Of a stretch of 64,000 bases of DNA, positions 22,174 through 36,473 are shown piece by piece. This DNA is from Antennarius striatus (Eukaryota > Chordata > Actinopteri > Lophiiformes > Antennariidae), in NCBI RefSeq assembly GCF_040054535.1, contig NC_090784.1, positions 12,521,001-12,585,000 of the forward strand. Reading direction: 5' to 3'. A program made the position numbers and the translations under genes. A model generated the notes under the pieces. It ran no database searches. It had not been told where the DNA came from and saw only the letters and a list, made by a program, of their open reading frames with translations. Numbering within the stretch: the stretch's first letter is position 1; each line of letters opens with the position of its first letter.

Positions 22174-22410
22174 TGACGTCCTTGTGTCTCGATACGAAAC
22201 GCTTTGAGACCGATTTATGATCATCTTTTCTTCGACTGTAACAAAGTAACAACGATGTGACTTAAAGAGAGGCCACACAGTTCATTGCTGAATGTATTTT
22301 ACTGAAACTAGCATTACCTTAGCCCACCTCTGCACGGTGCAGCTTGCCGTCGTTATTGCGACTTCCTTTGGCATCAACTATTCTGTTTAAATCGGGTATC
22401 GTCAGCGTCA
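22174..22410 (+). promoter_or_regulatory. Presumed smg9 promoter/5' UTR with CRE-like TGACGTC
   Basis: TGACGTC at 22174-22180 in locally more GC-rich sequence (agcgcgctga nearby) about 230 bp upstream of the smg9 ATG. No TATA box is evident, as expected for a housekeeping gene. Motif-level inference. Confidence 0.3.
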
Positions 22411-25400
22411 TGTCAGAGTCCGGCCACAGCCAGTCGGGAATATACGGCCAAGTACGCAGGAGGAGGCGACGCCGTGACAGAGATGGGCTTCCTGGTCAGA
22501 ATTTGTCTGGACCCAGTCGGGATCGAGAATATCAACCGAGAGAACGAAGGGTAATTCAAACACTGAGGAAGTCTGTATTTTAGTTTGTTCCCCTGTACTT
22601 CAGACTGGTGCCTCTCTTATGTTTTGGTTGTGCAGGATGGGAGTGAAGATCCCCCTGGCCCAGTCATTCAGAAGACCCCCATCATTCTCGCAAAACCCCC
22701 AGGAGAGAGAGTATGTTAGACTTTGTGTTTATATTTATAAATACAAATAATAATATTTAATACAAAAACCGAAGTGTGTTTTTACTTCTGTTAAACTACT
22801 CTAGTTCTTTGATACATAGACATGAACGGTCTCATCCTTTTCAAGGCCAAGCCCTCACAGAATCCACATGTCAGTGGAGTTGCAGTTCTGGAAAAGCCCA
22901 TTATGCTAATGAAGGCAAGGGATGAAGGAGGGAAGCCAGGGACGCCTCCAGAGGTGGCCTCTCAGCCCTCCGGTCCTGGATCTTCCAAGATGGAGAAGGA
23001 AGGACAGCGTCCTACTCAGCCTGTATACCAGATCCAGAACAGGGGGATGGGTGCTTCTGCATCAAGCAGCAATGTGGATCGTAGGTTATCATAGTTCTCC
23101 TAAAACTATGGGGCAGCAGTGGCTCAGTGATAGAGCGGGCATCCTATGATCACAGGATCAGCGGGTTGACTCCCGCTCCTGCCCAACCATCCTCTGATTG
23201 TGGGCTGACTGTTGGAGGTGTCAGCTCATCTCCCAGTCACTGCCGAGGCGTCCTTGAGCAAGGTGCCGTCCCCCTTACAAGCTGCTCAATTGGGGAGCAC
23301 CCGAAGTCGCTGCCCGTCACCCCTGTACTGTACCAATTTGCATGCTTACAGGCCCCTAGTCTAATGTGTGTTTGTTTCAGGGGCCTGTACACAATGTTAA
23401 AAAACACATGTCTAACACATTTATGTGCATGTAGAACTTGGGGGAAAAAATATTTCCCTGGGGATCAATAATGTTGAATTTAATCTTTAATCTTTTTAAA
23501 GAGAACAGTTTCATTCCAACGTAAATCTTCTTCTTTTCCTTTCGGCTTTTCCCTTCAGGGGTCGCCACAGCGAATCAATTTCCTCCATCTAGCCCTGTCC
23601 TTTGAATCCTCTTCTCTCACACCAACTACCTTCATGTCTTCCCTCATTACATCCATAAACCTCCTCTTTGGTCTTCCTCTAGGCCTCCTGCCTGGCAGTT
23701 CAAAACTCAGCATCCTTCTACCAATATATTCACTATCTCTCCTCTGGACATGTCCAAACCATCTCAGTCTGGCCTCTCTGACTTTATGTCCAAGACCTCT
23801 AACATGTGCTGTCCCTCTGATGTACTCATTCCTGATCCTATCCTTCCTGGTCACTCCCAGAGAGAACCTCAGCATCTTCATCTCTGCTACCTCCAGCTCT
23901 GTCTCCTGTCTTTTCTTCAGTGACACTGTCTCTAGACCAAACAACATCGCTGGTCTCACCACAGTTTTGTACACCTTTCCCTTCATTTTAGCTGAAACTC
24001 TTCTATCACACATCACACCTGACACTTTCCTCCACCCGTTCCATCCTGCCTGGACACGCTTCTTCACCTCTTTTCCACACTCTCCATTGCTCTGGACTGT
24101 TGAGCCTAAGTACTTAAAATCCTCCACCTTCTTGATCTCTTCTCCCTCTAACCTCACTCTTCCACTTGGGTCCCTCTCATTCACACACATGTACTCTGTC
24201 TTACTGCGGCTAACCTTCATTCCTCTCCTTTCCAGGACAAACCTCCACCTCTCTAGCTTCTCCTCCACCTGTTCCCTGCTCTCACTACAGATCACAATGT
24301 CATCTGCAAACATCATAGTCCATGGAGATTCCTGTCTAACCTCGTCTGTCAGCCTGTCCATCACCATGGCAAACAAGAAGGGGCTCAGAGCTGATCCCTG
24401 ATGCAGTCCCACCTCCACCTTGAACTCCTCTGTCACACCTACAGCACACCTCACCACTGTCTTACAGTCTTCATACATGTCCTGCACCGTTCTAACATAC
24501 TTCTCTGCCACTCCAGACTTCCTCATACAATACCACAGTTCCTCTCTGGGCACCCTGTCATAAGCTTTCTCCAGATCTACAAAAACACAATGCAGCTCCC
24601 TCTGGCCTTCTCTGTACTTCTCTATCAACATCCTCAAAGCAAATACTGCATCTGTAGTACTCTTTTTTGGCATGAAACCATACTGCTGCTCACAAATGTT
24701 CACTTCTGCCCTTAGTCTAGCTTCCACTACTCTCTCCCATAACTTCATTGTATGGCTCATCAGCTTTATTCCTCTGTAGTTGCCACAACTCTGCACATCT
24801 CCCTTGTTCTTAAAAATGGGCACCAGCACACTTCTCCTCCATTCCTCAGGCATCTTCTCACTATCTAAGATCCTGTTGAACAACCCAGTCAGAAACTCTA
24901 CCGCCACCTCTCCTAGACACTTCCATACCTCTACAGGTATATCATCAGGACCGACTGCCTTTCCACTCTTCATCCTCTTCAGTGCCCTCCTCACTTCATC
25001 CTGACTAATCTTTGCTACATCCTGGTCCACAACAGTCACCTCTTCTAGTCTTTGTTCCCTCTCATTTTCCACGTTCATCAACTCTTCAAAGTACTCTTTC
25101 CATCTTCCCATCACACTACTGGCACCTGTCAATAGACTTCCATCCCTATCCTTAATCACCCTAACCTGCTGCACGTCCTTCCCATCTCTATCTCTCTGTC
25201 TTGCCAACCGGTATAGATCAGTCTCTCCCTCCTTACTGTCCAACCTAGCATACAAGTCATCATAAGCTTCTTGTTTGGCCTTTGCTACCTCTACCTTCAC
25301 CTGACGCTGCATCTCCCTGTACTCCTGTCTACTCTCCTCAGTCCTCTCAGTGTCCCACTTCCTCTTGGCTAACCTCTTTCTCTGTATACACTCCTGTACC

Positions 25401-28400
25401 TCCTCATTCCACCACCAAGTCTCCTTATCTACTTTCCTTCCAGATGACACACCAAGTACTCTCCTACCTGTCTCCCTGATCACATTAGCTGTAGTTGTCC
25501 AGTCATCGGGAAGCACCTCCTGACCACCCAGAGCCTGTCTTAACTCCTTCCTAAAAGTCATGCAACACTCTTCCTTTTTCAGCTTCCACCATTTTGTCTT
25601 CTGCTCTGCCTTTGCCCTCTTCATCTTCCTCACCACCAGAGTCATCCTACACACCACCATCCTATGCTGTTTTGCTACACTCTCACCTACCACTACTTTG
25701 CAGTCACTGATCTCTTTCAGGTTACACCGTCTACACAAGATGTAGTCTACCTGTGTGCTCCTACCGCCACTCTTATAGGTCACTCTATGTTCCTGCCTCT
25801 TCTGGAAGAAAGTATTCACTACAGCCATTTCCATCCTTTTTGCAAAGTCAACTACCATCTGTCCTTCTGCGTTCCTCTCCTGGATACCAAACCTGCCCAT
25901 CACCTCCTCATCACCTCTGTTTCCTGCACCAACATGTCCATTGAAGTCTGCTCCAATGACAACTCTCTCACTTCTAGGCATGCTCTGCATCACTTCATCA
26001 AGGTCCGACCAGAATTTCTCCTTCTCCTCCAGCTCACATCCTACCTGTGGAGCATACCCGCTAACAACATTGAACATCACACCTTCTATTTCTAGCTTCA
26101 GACTCATCACTCTATCTGACACTCTTTTTACCTCCAGGACATTCCTAACAAACTCCTCCTTCAAGATAACTCCTACTCCATTTCTCTTCCCATCTACACC
26201 ATGATAGAACAACTTGAACCCTGCTCCTAAACTTCTAGCCTTGCTACCTTTCCACCTGGTCTCCTGGACACACAGTATGTCTACCTTCCTCCTCTGCATC
26301 ATGTCAACCAACTCTCTACCTTTTCCTGTCATAGTTCCAACATTCAACGTCCCTACTCTCAGTCCTATATTCTTGGTGTTCCTCTTCTCTTTCTTCGTGC
26401 GAACGCACTTTCCTCCTCTCCTTCTTCGACCAACAGTAATCCAATTTCCACCGGCGCCCTGTAGGTCAACAGCGCCGATGGCGGTCGTTGTTAACCCGGG
26501 CCTCGACCGATCCGGTATGGAAGTCATAGGTTTGATTCGCATCTTTGATTTGGCAAAAGTTTTACGCCGGATGCCCTTTCTGACGCAACCCTCTGTATTT
26601 ATCCGGGCTTGGGACCGGCACAATAAGACACTGGCTTGTGTCCTCTTGCGGCTACATTTTCATTCCAACGTAAATGTCAGTCACAAAATTAATGATAAAT
26701 GCTCCACTTTGATGGATTGTATATTTAAAGTAATATTTACTTCTTTCTTTTTTTTACATCTAACTTCCAGCCATGGTTGGCCAGTCTAAACTTCTTCCTC
26801 CAGAGAAGATGAAGCATAGCATAAAACTAGTGGATGATCAGATGAATTGGTGTGACAGTGCTATGGAGGTGAGTTTGTTAATTAGAAGGTGATTGTGGAG
26901 CTATTGCTTGAAAAGTCTTGATGTTTTCAGTGTAGTGCATTATAAGAAAGGTGCTTTGTTGTGATGTGCTGCAGTATCTTAGGGACCAAACAGACATGCT
27001 GGTGGTGGGAGTCATTGGTCTTCAGGGAGCTGGGAAATCTACAATTTTGTCATTATTATCTGCAAACACCCCCGAGGAAGATCAGAGGTAAGGTTCATCT
27101 TAACGCCAACAATAAGCTCAAACTGTTTTCAGCTGAAAACGATACAAAGACAAGATTAAAAGTAATATTTGAGTTCATTGGTATTTTTGTGAATAGTCCC
27201 TCAATTTGAAACTGATGTTTGGCGTATGTTCAAAAATGTTTTGAATGAAGTCAACTGGACTTGTAGGAAAAGCTTGAAGATGTTTTGCCTCTTATCCAAG
27301 AGGCGTCTTCAGTTCTGAATGGCTGGTGGGGTGTTCCAGATTTTTAACATAGTAGAAGGTTGAAGTCACCTGACAGTTGTTTGAATGAGGCTTTAGTTGT
27401 TTTTTTCTTACTTATGCTAATAAGATTTGAACTTCCTGGGGAGGGAACCTAAAAATGTACTGTGCTGTGAGGATAGCTGATGATGAAGGCCTACTCCTCT
27501 GTTGAGGGATGACTGCTCCTGGTTGACATACTGTAGATGGCTTCTTTAACCCCCCCTCTCAACCATCTGTCTTCCCTGACCAAGATGTGCACATTGTTGT
27601 ACTCACAGTTAAGATCAAAAATTTTAATATGAAATTTATGTGTCTTGTTTACAAAAGTTTCCTGAGTGCTTTTAATTTTCAGCATAATTCAATCTGTCTA
27701 GCAGCACGGGAAGTTTTTTAAAACTTAAAATTTCTTATGGGGGCTAGTAATTTTGACCGATTTTCATAATTTTCAACCAATATCAAAAATCCCTAACTTT
27801 TTTGTACGTAGTGTATTTGTATGCAGCTTCACTTCCTTGCTGCTCGTTTTTTAAACGTTCACTGTCATTGCCATGTTTGTATTTGTATTTGTATTTTTAA
27901 AGATGACACTGAGAGTTGTCCCAGAATGCTATTTTACCTATACGCTTAGTACCAGTGCACATGGCAAACAACTCTCTTCTCTTCTTTGTTTGCACAGGGG
28001 TTATGTATTCAGGGCCCAGACTCAAGAAATCAAGGAAAGGGGAGGAAACCAGAGCACAGGCATTGATTTCTTTATTACGCAGGAGAGAGTCATCTTCCTG
28101 GATACACAGGTTAGAATTGAGTCGCAGAGGTGTAATTCTTTTTTTTTTTTTTTTTGCATAAATTTTGGCAGTACATAAATAAATCATATATTTTGAATAT
28201 AAATGTAACATTTGAATAGAAAATAGTTATAATTATACTGAACGGTGGAAAATATTCTGATTCTTTTTCAGCCAATTCTCAGCCCGTCTATTCTTGATCA
28301 CCTCATCAACAACGATCGGAAGTTGCCTCCTGAGTACAACCTTCCTCATTTTTATGTTGAGATGCAGGTTAGTAGCCAGTGGATGAATGAGCACAGCCGC

Positions 28401-31400
28401 ATTACCTCTAGTAATCAATACATACTCAGAATCCTCTTTCACACCTCTGGGCAAAAAGGTGAGGCAAACACGAGTTATTCTATTCCCAATTACACATCAT
28501 ATTCTTTGTTATTCTTTCTTTGGAAAACAGCCTTTTCCAATCTGAAATCCATGCGGTGAGCTGCAGCGAGGCTGTTCTGTTCATCTCTGATTGCTTCCAA
28601 TAACTGATCAGTGCCTCTAAATGTTCTGCTATCCAGTTTGACCTTCATTTGCATCCATATATAGATGTTGTTATTGTTTCTGACGTGCAGTATGTAAAAG
28701 ATAGCTTTTGTCCTTTACCTCTACATCTATTACATCTTATCTTATATTGTTATGGAGGTCAACAAAGTGTTAATCAACTTGACAGTTTGTTTTGCACAAT
28801 CACGTCACACTATTTGTGTATTTTTTCGTACTTGTGTTGCTCCAATATATATTGCTCCAATAGGTTTTCGGCTCAATCGATTCAATTTAACAAAGAATAA
28901 TTGCACAAACTAGGATAAAGTTTATCTCATCTTACTTGCCCAGTGGTGTTTATTATTTTATTGAAGTTTAAAGGACATATTAATTTTTCTACAGATGTAC
29001 TCGTATGTAACGTGCACATACTCTGTCCACAGTCTCTTCAGATTGCTGCATTCCTCTTTACTGTGTGCCATGTGGTCATTGTGGTTCAAGACTGGTTCAC
29101 CGACTTAAACCTTTACAGGTTGGTGCTTACTCCTGATGGATCTGTGGTGCACTTGCTGTCTAGATTCACAGAATAAAAAAGCAACTAGCTCTTGTTTATG
29201 CTATGATGATCATTTTTTGCAGGAATGTTGAACATTCCATCTTGTATCTGGAGAGGATATTTGTCTGCTTTTTCATAAAATCTGCTATGTTGTTTTTGCT
29301 ATGGTCTTGTTGGCAATAATTGCATGTTGGATATGGCTGGCTTTGTACCCATACAACATGCTGAGCCATTAATTCATGTACACCATTGTTTGTTCAGGAC
29401 AACAATATGATTAAAAATAGCATGATTAAAAAACTTGAATAACTGCAGTCTCTTAATATCAAGTAGCAGTAACTTGCAGGCAGTCCATCTTTTTCTACTG
29501 CTCCTTTGTTTTGCAATGTTAGATAACAAAGAAAAACAAATCTGCCCCTTCTTGTGATTCCAAAATATAATCTTCTTTCCTGATGCTTTCCGTGACCAAA
29601 CTAAATGAGAACCACCCATAAAAGTATTTCTCCTTCGTGCTTCAAGTATTTATAACTGCTCAGTACCTAATTTGATCACACCAGGTATGTGGGTATAATG
29701 TAACATTCTCAGAAAATACACTCAGTGGTCCCTTTTAATAAAAACACCACTGTGTGCTCAGAGGATATTGGAAGAGTGGATTTTATGGTTTTTCTATAAA
29801 GAAATGCCTCATTGGTAATACTATGTACGATGATATTAACATGTGATGACCCAATGTCTGCAGCATTGATGTGGATGCTAGTCCAGTGTTAAGGGTTCAA
29901 GGTCATGTTTGTGGACAGGTTTCTTCAGACTGCAGAGATGCTGAAACCCTCCACTCCATCTGCAAGCCATGACAGCTCTGGGTCTTCAGGCAGTGACGAT
30001 GGGGCAGAGTATTACCCTCACATAGGTGAAGGTTTTTTTTATATGTACCGGTATATAAACACACATCCCACACGTCAACCAGGTATAATGATAGTGAAAT
30101 TTTAGCATTTTGTTAATAAATTCCTTCCTCTTCCAGTGTTCATTCAAAATAAAGCCAGAAGGGATGATTTCTGCCCCAGGAATCTGAAAGATATGCACAT
30201 GATCATGGATAAATTAATGGCCCACTCTCATCTCAAATACAAAGGTAAAAAATGCACAAATACAGAATGTGTTATGTTGATGTTTTTAATATTTGAAACT
30301 GAGCTGAAATAACACATGTTCTGTTTTTAGGAACATTGTCCATGTTGGACTGCAATATTTTCCCTGGCTTGGGGCAAGACTATCTGGCTACTGAAGTCAA
30401 CATGTTTCTCCTTCCTGTACAGGAGAATGATGGCGAGGATAATCTCACTAAAGCAGGTAATAGGGAATTTTTCTTTTTACAGATGGTGAAACTCAAATAT
30501 CATCCATTTAATGTACATCATTTGACAAATCTTTTTTGTGCTGTGTTGAAGGAGTGGGAACATATCCGTTGTTCTCCCTGCTTCCGGGATACAGAGGACA
30601 TCCTGCCTTCTCCACCATGGTTTCAAAGCTCCGCGGTCAAATTCTGGCCATGCCTCGCTGTCAGCTGTCCCACACCATCCTCACTGAAAAGAACTGGTAA
30701 ACGATCTTCTTCAGTGACCACATTCCATTAATTTCCACGGGAAATGGAGGAAGATTTAATGTTCATTATTGAGGCTTTTCTGTTTTTTATTCATCATTTT
30801 TATTACGCAGAGACTGACTGACTGAAGAACATCGTATATGAGAGACTGAGCTCATATTAGAGAAAAAGTATTCAAGTAGGCCCATCTCAATAAAACATCA
30901 AGAAATGCTAAAATCACATGACATCACACGCATTCCCTACAAGCATTCAAAAAGACCCAACCTACAGAACACAAGTGTGAATAACGCTCCGTTTGGTTTA
31001 TTATTTGTGAAATTTATTAACAATCATTTGCTTGGTTGATATAAAAATGCTATACTGTATTATCATATAATATAAAGATAGACTTTCTGAAAATGCCCAG
31101 TTTTATTTCATAGTAACACACATGCGCTGAGGAACCACTTTTTTCCCTTTTAGTTCCACACATTGGTTAAAGGTAAACTGAAAAAATAGTCATGGAGGTG
31201 ATTACTGGTTAGCCAAATTTAATCTAAATGAGTTAAGTTTAAATTTTGAATGGGCTACTTAAAACGTTAATTTAAGATATTTTTAAAGCCAGTCTACATG
31301 CTACGGTGCAGATATGCAGTTACTGTTCTAAGTCCTTCACTGAAATTGCCAAGAGTAAAAATTCTATATTGTGAATATTTTAGTTTGGAATTCCAATTAC

Positions 31401-31588
31401 TGATACTAACAATGTTTATCTTTAACTGTGCTTTGGACTTTGTTTTACATGCAAACTGCTTTGACATAGATTCTAATTTGTAATTTGCTTGTATTTGTTT
31501 TGTTTTTAGGTTTCACTATGCGGCACGAATCTGGGATGGGGTGAAGAAGTCCTCCGCCCTCTCTGAATATAGCCGTCTGCTCTCCTGA
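22410..31588 (+). CDS. smg9: SMG9, nonsense-mediated mRNA decay factor (SMG1 kinase complex subunit)
   Basis: SMG8-SMG9 binds and restrains the SMG1 kinase that phosphorylates UPF1 in nonsense-mediated decay. Exons: 22410-22550, 22636-22710, 22846 (or 22861)-23080, 26771-26868, 26975-27087, 27998-28109, 28272-28367, 29033-29118, 29919-30025, 30137-30244, 30331-30456, 30552-30696, 31510-31588. All phases join; with the 22846 acceptor the product is 506 residues (human about 520). It starts MSESGHSQSGIYG and has a low-complexity N-terminal third, then QRPTQPVYQIQNRGMG. The G domain carries P-loop GLQGAGKS (about 198-205), followed by LSANTPEEDQ, GIDFFITQERVIFLDTQ, LSPSILDHLINNDRKLPPEY and FTVCHVVIVVQDWFTD. 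The C-terminus is LSHTILTEKNW then FHYAARIWDGVKKSS. The acceptor of exon 3 is the one uncertain boundary. Poly(A) signal AATAAA at about 31919. Confidence 0.95.
23106..23498 (+). repeat. tRNA-headed SINE in smg9 intron 3
   Basis: The head ggggcagcagtggctcagtg carries an A-box-like region, with a B-box-like gcgggttgactcccg near 23161-23175. The body includes ctgccgaggcgtccttgagc, and the element ends with ggggatcaataatgttgaat and a repeated taatctt tail. It sits immediately left of the RTE insertion. A minus-strand relative is at 50.7-50.9 kb. Confidence 0.8.
23527..26657 (-). mobile_element. Near-full-length RTE-clade non-LTR retrotransposon, antisense in smg9 intron 3
   Basis: The element is about 3.13 kb and flanked by a perfect 18-bp target-site duplication, tttcattccaacgtaaat, at 23509-23526 and 26658-26675. 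It reads on the minus strand: a 5' UTR of about 115 bp, one long ORF, then a short 3' UTR ending in an agaagaag-type tail. The compact layout (one ORF, tiny UTRs, short-repeat tail) is typical of the RTE clade (Rex3/Expander/BovB relatives). It lies opposite to smg9 and should be removed with the intron. Confidence 0.9.
23555..26542 (-). CDS. RTE retrotransposon polyprotein: AP endonuclease plus reverse transcriptase, intact
   Basis: This protein nicks target DNA and copies element RNA at the nick. The first ATG in the frame is at 26542, giving 995 residues with no internal stop; the frame itself is open from 26623. The endonuclease half has LRVGTLNVGTM, ILCVQETRWKG, VVIGADFNGHVG, STQVDYILCRR and AKQHRMVVC. 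The reverse transcriptase has LVPIFKNKGD, NYRGIKLMS, YGFMPKKSTTDA, CVFVDLEKAYDRVP, HQGSALSPFLFA and the catalytic FADDIVIC. The C-terminus has RWFGHVQRRD and GRPKRRFMDVM. All expected catalytic blocks are present, so the copy may be coding-competent. Long ORFs on the opposite strand over this interval are shadows. Confidence 0.9.
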   Translation of the reverse strand: MRIKPMTSIPDRSRPGLTTTAIGAVDLQGAGGNWITVGRRRRGGKCVRTKKEKRNTKNIGLRVGTLNVGTMTGKGRELVDMMQRRKVDILCVQETRWKGSKARSLGAGFKLFYHGVDGKRNGVGVILKEEFVRNVLEVKRVSDRVMSLKLEIEGVMFNVVSGYAPQVGCELEEKEKFWSDLDEVMQSMPRSERVVIGADFNGHVGAGNRGDEEVMGRFGIQERNAEGQMVVDFAKRMEMAVVNTFFQKRQEHRVTYKSGGRSTQVDYILCRRCNLKEISDCKVVVGESVAKQHRMVVCRMTLVVRKMKRAKAEQKTKWWKLKKEECCMTFRKELRQALGGQEVLPDDWTTTANVIRETGRRVLGVSSGRKVDKETWWWNEEVQECIQRKRLAKRKWDTERTEESRQEYREMQRQVKVEVAKAKQEAYDDLYARLDSKEGETDLYRLARQRDRDGKDVQQVRVIKDRDGSLLTGASSVMGRWKEYFEELMNVENEREQRLEEVTVVDQDVAKISQDEVRRALKRMKSGKAVGPDDIPVEVWKCLGEVAVEFLTGLFNRILDSEKMPEEWRRSVLVPIFKNKGDVQSCGNYRGIKLMSHTMKLWERVVEARLRAEVNICEQQYGFMPKKSTTDAVFALRMLIEKYREGQRELHCVFVDLEKAYDRVPREELWYCMRKSGVAEKYVRTVQDMYEDCKTVVRCAVGVTEEFKVEVGLHQGSALSPFLFAMVMDRLTDEVRQESPWTMMFADDIVICSESREQVEEKLERWRFVLERRGMKVSRSKTEYMCVNERDPSGRVRLEGEEIKKVEDFKYLGSTVQSNGECGKEVKKRVQAGWNGWRKVSGVMCDRRVSAKMKGKVYKTVVRPAMLFGLETVSLKKRQETELEVAEMKMLRFSLGVTRKDRIRNEYIRGTAHVRGLGHKVREARLRWFGHVQRRDSEYIGRRMLSFELPGRRPRGRPKRRFMDVMREDMKVVGVREEDSKDRARWRKLIRCGDP
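27238..27345. repeat. Dispersed repeat, copy 1 (second copy near 39.1 kb)
   Basis: gaatgaagtcaactgga through cttcagttctgaatggctgg and gtggggtgttcca. A close relative is at 39088-39182. The family is not identified; a transposon end is likely. Confidence 0.65.
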
Positions 31589-33104
31589 CATCTTTGCCGG
31601 CCTTCTGTTATGGAAAGTAACTGTGCATGGTCTTACGCATTAAGACAGATGGTTCTGGAATTACACATGTTCTCAAGCCAAAGGAAGGGCCAGAGGACAT
31701 GGAGGCCTGTCCAGCGGTGATGACTGACTTGGAGAAGAGATAACATCTCCCTCCTGTATGTAGGCAACAATTTGCCAGTCGCTGTCGTCAAGAATTGTAA
31801 TATCCAGAAAGCAAACCTGTACAAAGACAGTGAGCAGGAAGGAAGAGTGCCAAGTTTGTTTAATTGCTATAGTTGTTTGTTTTTAAATTTTCAATGGAAA
31901 GAGTGTCATTTGTTCGGAAAATAAAGGATGCTGATGAGAATTTTTATGTGTGGTTCTTAAAGAGCTTTTTAATTCAGGTATTCTCTTCAAGGAGGAATAT
32001 CTTCAACAAATAGGATTATTTTTGGGGGGTTTTCTGTCAAATTTTTTCTGTGAATGTTCTATATTAAGAAAAAAAAGTGAAGCGCAAGACTGACGTGCGT
32101 GGACTCCCTCAGAGTGCTGCAACTTCCTCTCATAGTCCAACATGCAATTAAAATGAGATAACACTAACTGGTGCATATGAATGTTTGTCAGTAGATGTTA
32201 CCTCTGTGATGAACTGGCATCCATATTAAAGTTGTTAAATTAACTCCAGTGACCACGAGTCTAATGACAATTCAAGCACTTGATTACTTAAAAATATATT
32301 TCAGATTGTGTGTTTAATTTATCAAATGTTTTACATTCGACTCCTGAAGCTTACAACCTGATGTTAAATGTTAAAACATTAAAAACACATTCAATAATGA
32401 GTTGCAATGATGCAATGTTTTCCTTGTTTCATCAAAACAGACATAAATATGGAGGCAGTCTTCTGTATTTATATGTTTTTAATCATTTGATTCTGAACAA
32501 TTTGGAATACTGCTTCATGGAGTACTTGAATAAAATATACTTTGCACATCTGCTACGTAATAGAGCAGTTTCAGCAGGTGAAACAGATTCAACTTTTTAC
32601 CAGAGGTTGGTGTCAATGACTGGTTCCTGTTGCACTAAAATTATACAATCATATCTGGGACCAAGTGATTTTACATAGTATATCTACACCTACAGCTGTT
32701 TATGTGACTTTACAATACTTTTTGCGTTTTGAAATTTGAGGTCCATTTAGCAAAAGTGATAACAAAGTACCAAGTAAGACCAGTAAGTGGTGTATTGTTA
32801 CGTCTTCTGTTTACATAAACTAAAGATGAAGCTACTGGGCAGGTACTGACTTCCCTGGATGACGTCCTTTTGAGAAAATCAGCAACAATTTGTTGCTGAT
32901 TGTTCATTCTAACTTCCTGTATGTATTATTATGGAGTATAACGCCCCACAGACATATTCCAGGCCTCTTGCCAACTAGTTCCCTTCATCTACACAAACTG
33001 CTACACTCCACTGAAAGAGGAATGAAGGTGTGGTCTGGGGTAACTCCTGCACAGCAGAAGGCAGAAACAGATCGTAAAACACGGATGTGTCCTGCCATCA
33101 CAAA
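31589..33104. other. smg9 3' UTR and intergenic spacer, no other gene seen
   Basis: Contains the smg9 3' UTR to about 31.95 kb. Beyond that it is AT-rich with no exon-like frame until the LY6/uPAR-like gene. Confidence 0.6.
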
Positions 33105-35105
<2,001 letters not shown>

Positions 35106-35189
35106 CAGGTGGAGATGACAATATCACTGCTCAGTTCTTCTTTTTGTCATCTCACAGTTTTAATGTGTCTTCAACCATGAAATAATAAA

Positions 35190-36470
35190 TTATAAAGTTT
35201 AGCCAGCTAACTAATATTCACCTTTGTGTCTTGTTCCATAAATTTTTTTGTTGCTTTGTTTGCCATGTTACAAAGATGATAGATTATGGTAATGATTTTG
35301 TTTACTGTAATATAAGAACGCTGTCTGTCTGCTACTTTTAAATAAAATAAGGACAATGTAAAAACATGTTGATGTATATTTTGTTATGAGTGGCTCAATT
35401 AATTTACATAATCAAAAGGTTTCATATTAATTTAACGAAACGTTTTTGATTCCACTTAAGAAAAGCAACATAATATCAACTGCACTGTATGTCTGACACT
35501 TGTGTCTTATAACCATTAATTATAATAAACCCATGAAGTGCATTGAGTTTACTCTGATTATGAGTTGCTGGGAATTTGAATGCTCCATTAGCATAAAAAT
35601 AATTGATCAACAAGTGTGTCCATAGCTCCCCATCTATTACTGTTATGTAGAATCAATAAGAAATGTCAGTTATGCAGAATCAATAATAAATGTAGAATCA
35701 ATAAGAAATGTAAGGAATTGTACTCTCCTCTCATATTTCTTGCCAGTTCTGTGTGGTTTGACTATGTGGTCACATGTTGTGTATTATCTAGAATGCTGCT
35801 TGAATTTACTGAAAGAAAAGTGAGGTTTCCTTTAAAAAGTCCAGGAGTAATGGAAATGTTTTGGGGTCGAAAAACTTGGATTGTCTTGTTTTCTTATAAA
35901 ATATGTTTATGTTTATGCTTTGAATTTGTATAGGCCACACTACAGCAATGATATTAATTTCCTTATTTATGTAAGGAAATTAATATCATCCATTAAATTT
36001 TTAGTCGATCAAAATGTAATGGAAAGTAATGACATGACATTACTTTAATAATGTGGTAGTACCATTAGAAGATAGAATAGAGGAAATTGGTATGTTTTTA
36101 AAGTAACCCCCAACCCTGCATAGCGGTTTTAAACATATAAAGAGTTTCTACATCTGACAGTTTGTTTCCCAGCTTTAGTTCATTTAAAATTGCCTCAGTT
36201 ATTTTTAAATGATCAGCATGGCTGTTATTTCTTTCTCCATTTCTGGTGAATGATACCAAAAGCGACCGTGGATGAAGACCACTTCCTTTCAGGACAACGA
36301 GTCATTGCAGAAATTGATCAAATAAAACAGCTGTATCCTGTAATACAAAATTTATTGCGTTTTTGGAATTGCACTTGTTCCTACTAAAGGCAAATTCTTT
36401 ACCGTTATTGCATCCCACGAAGTGGTGATGTATTTTAATCTGTCAATGTTTGTGTATTCGCCCATCCGTC
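35190..36470. other. Intergenic spacer with an 18-bp-arm inverted repeat
   Basis: AT-rich with no gene seen. At 35948-35989 an inverted repeat has perfect 18-bp arms (atgatattaatttcctta and its complement) around a 6-base loop. No coding feature is associated with it. Confidence 0.6.
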
Positions 36471-36473
36471 CAT

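Noticed and set aside
23634-26789. Long plus-strand ORFs over this interval
   Set aside because: They are antisense shadows of the RTE ORF, rich in Ser/Leu/Thr/Pro as expected from reading its complement.
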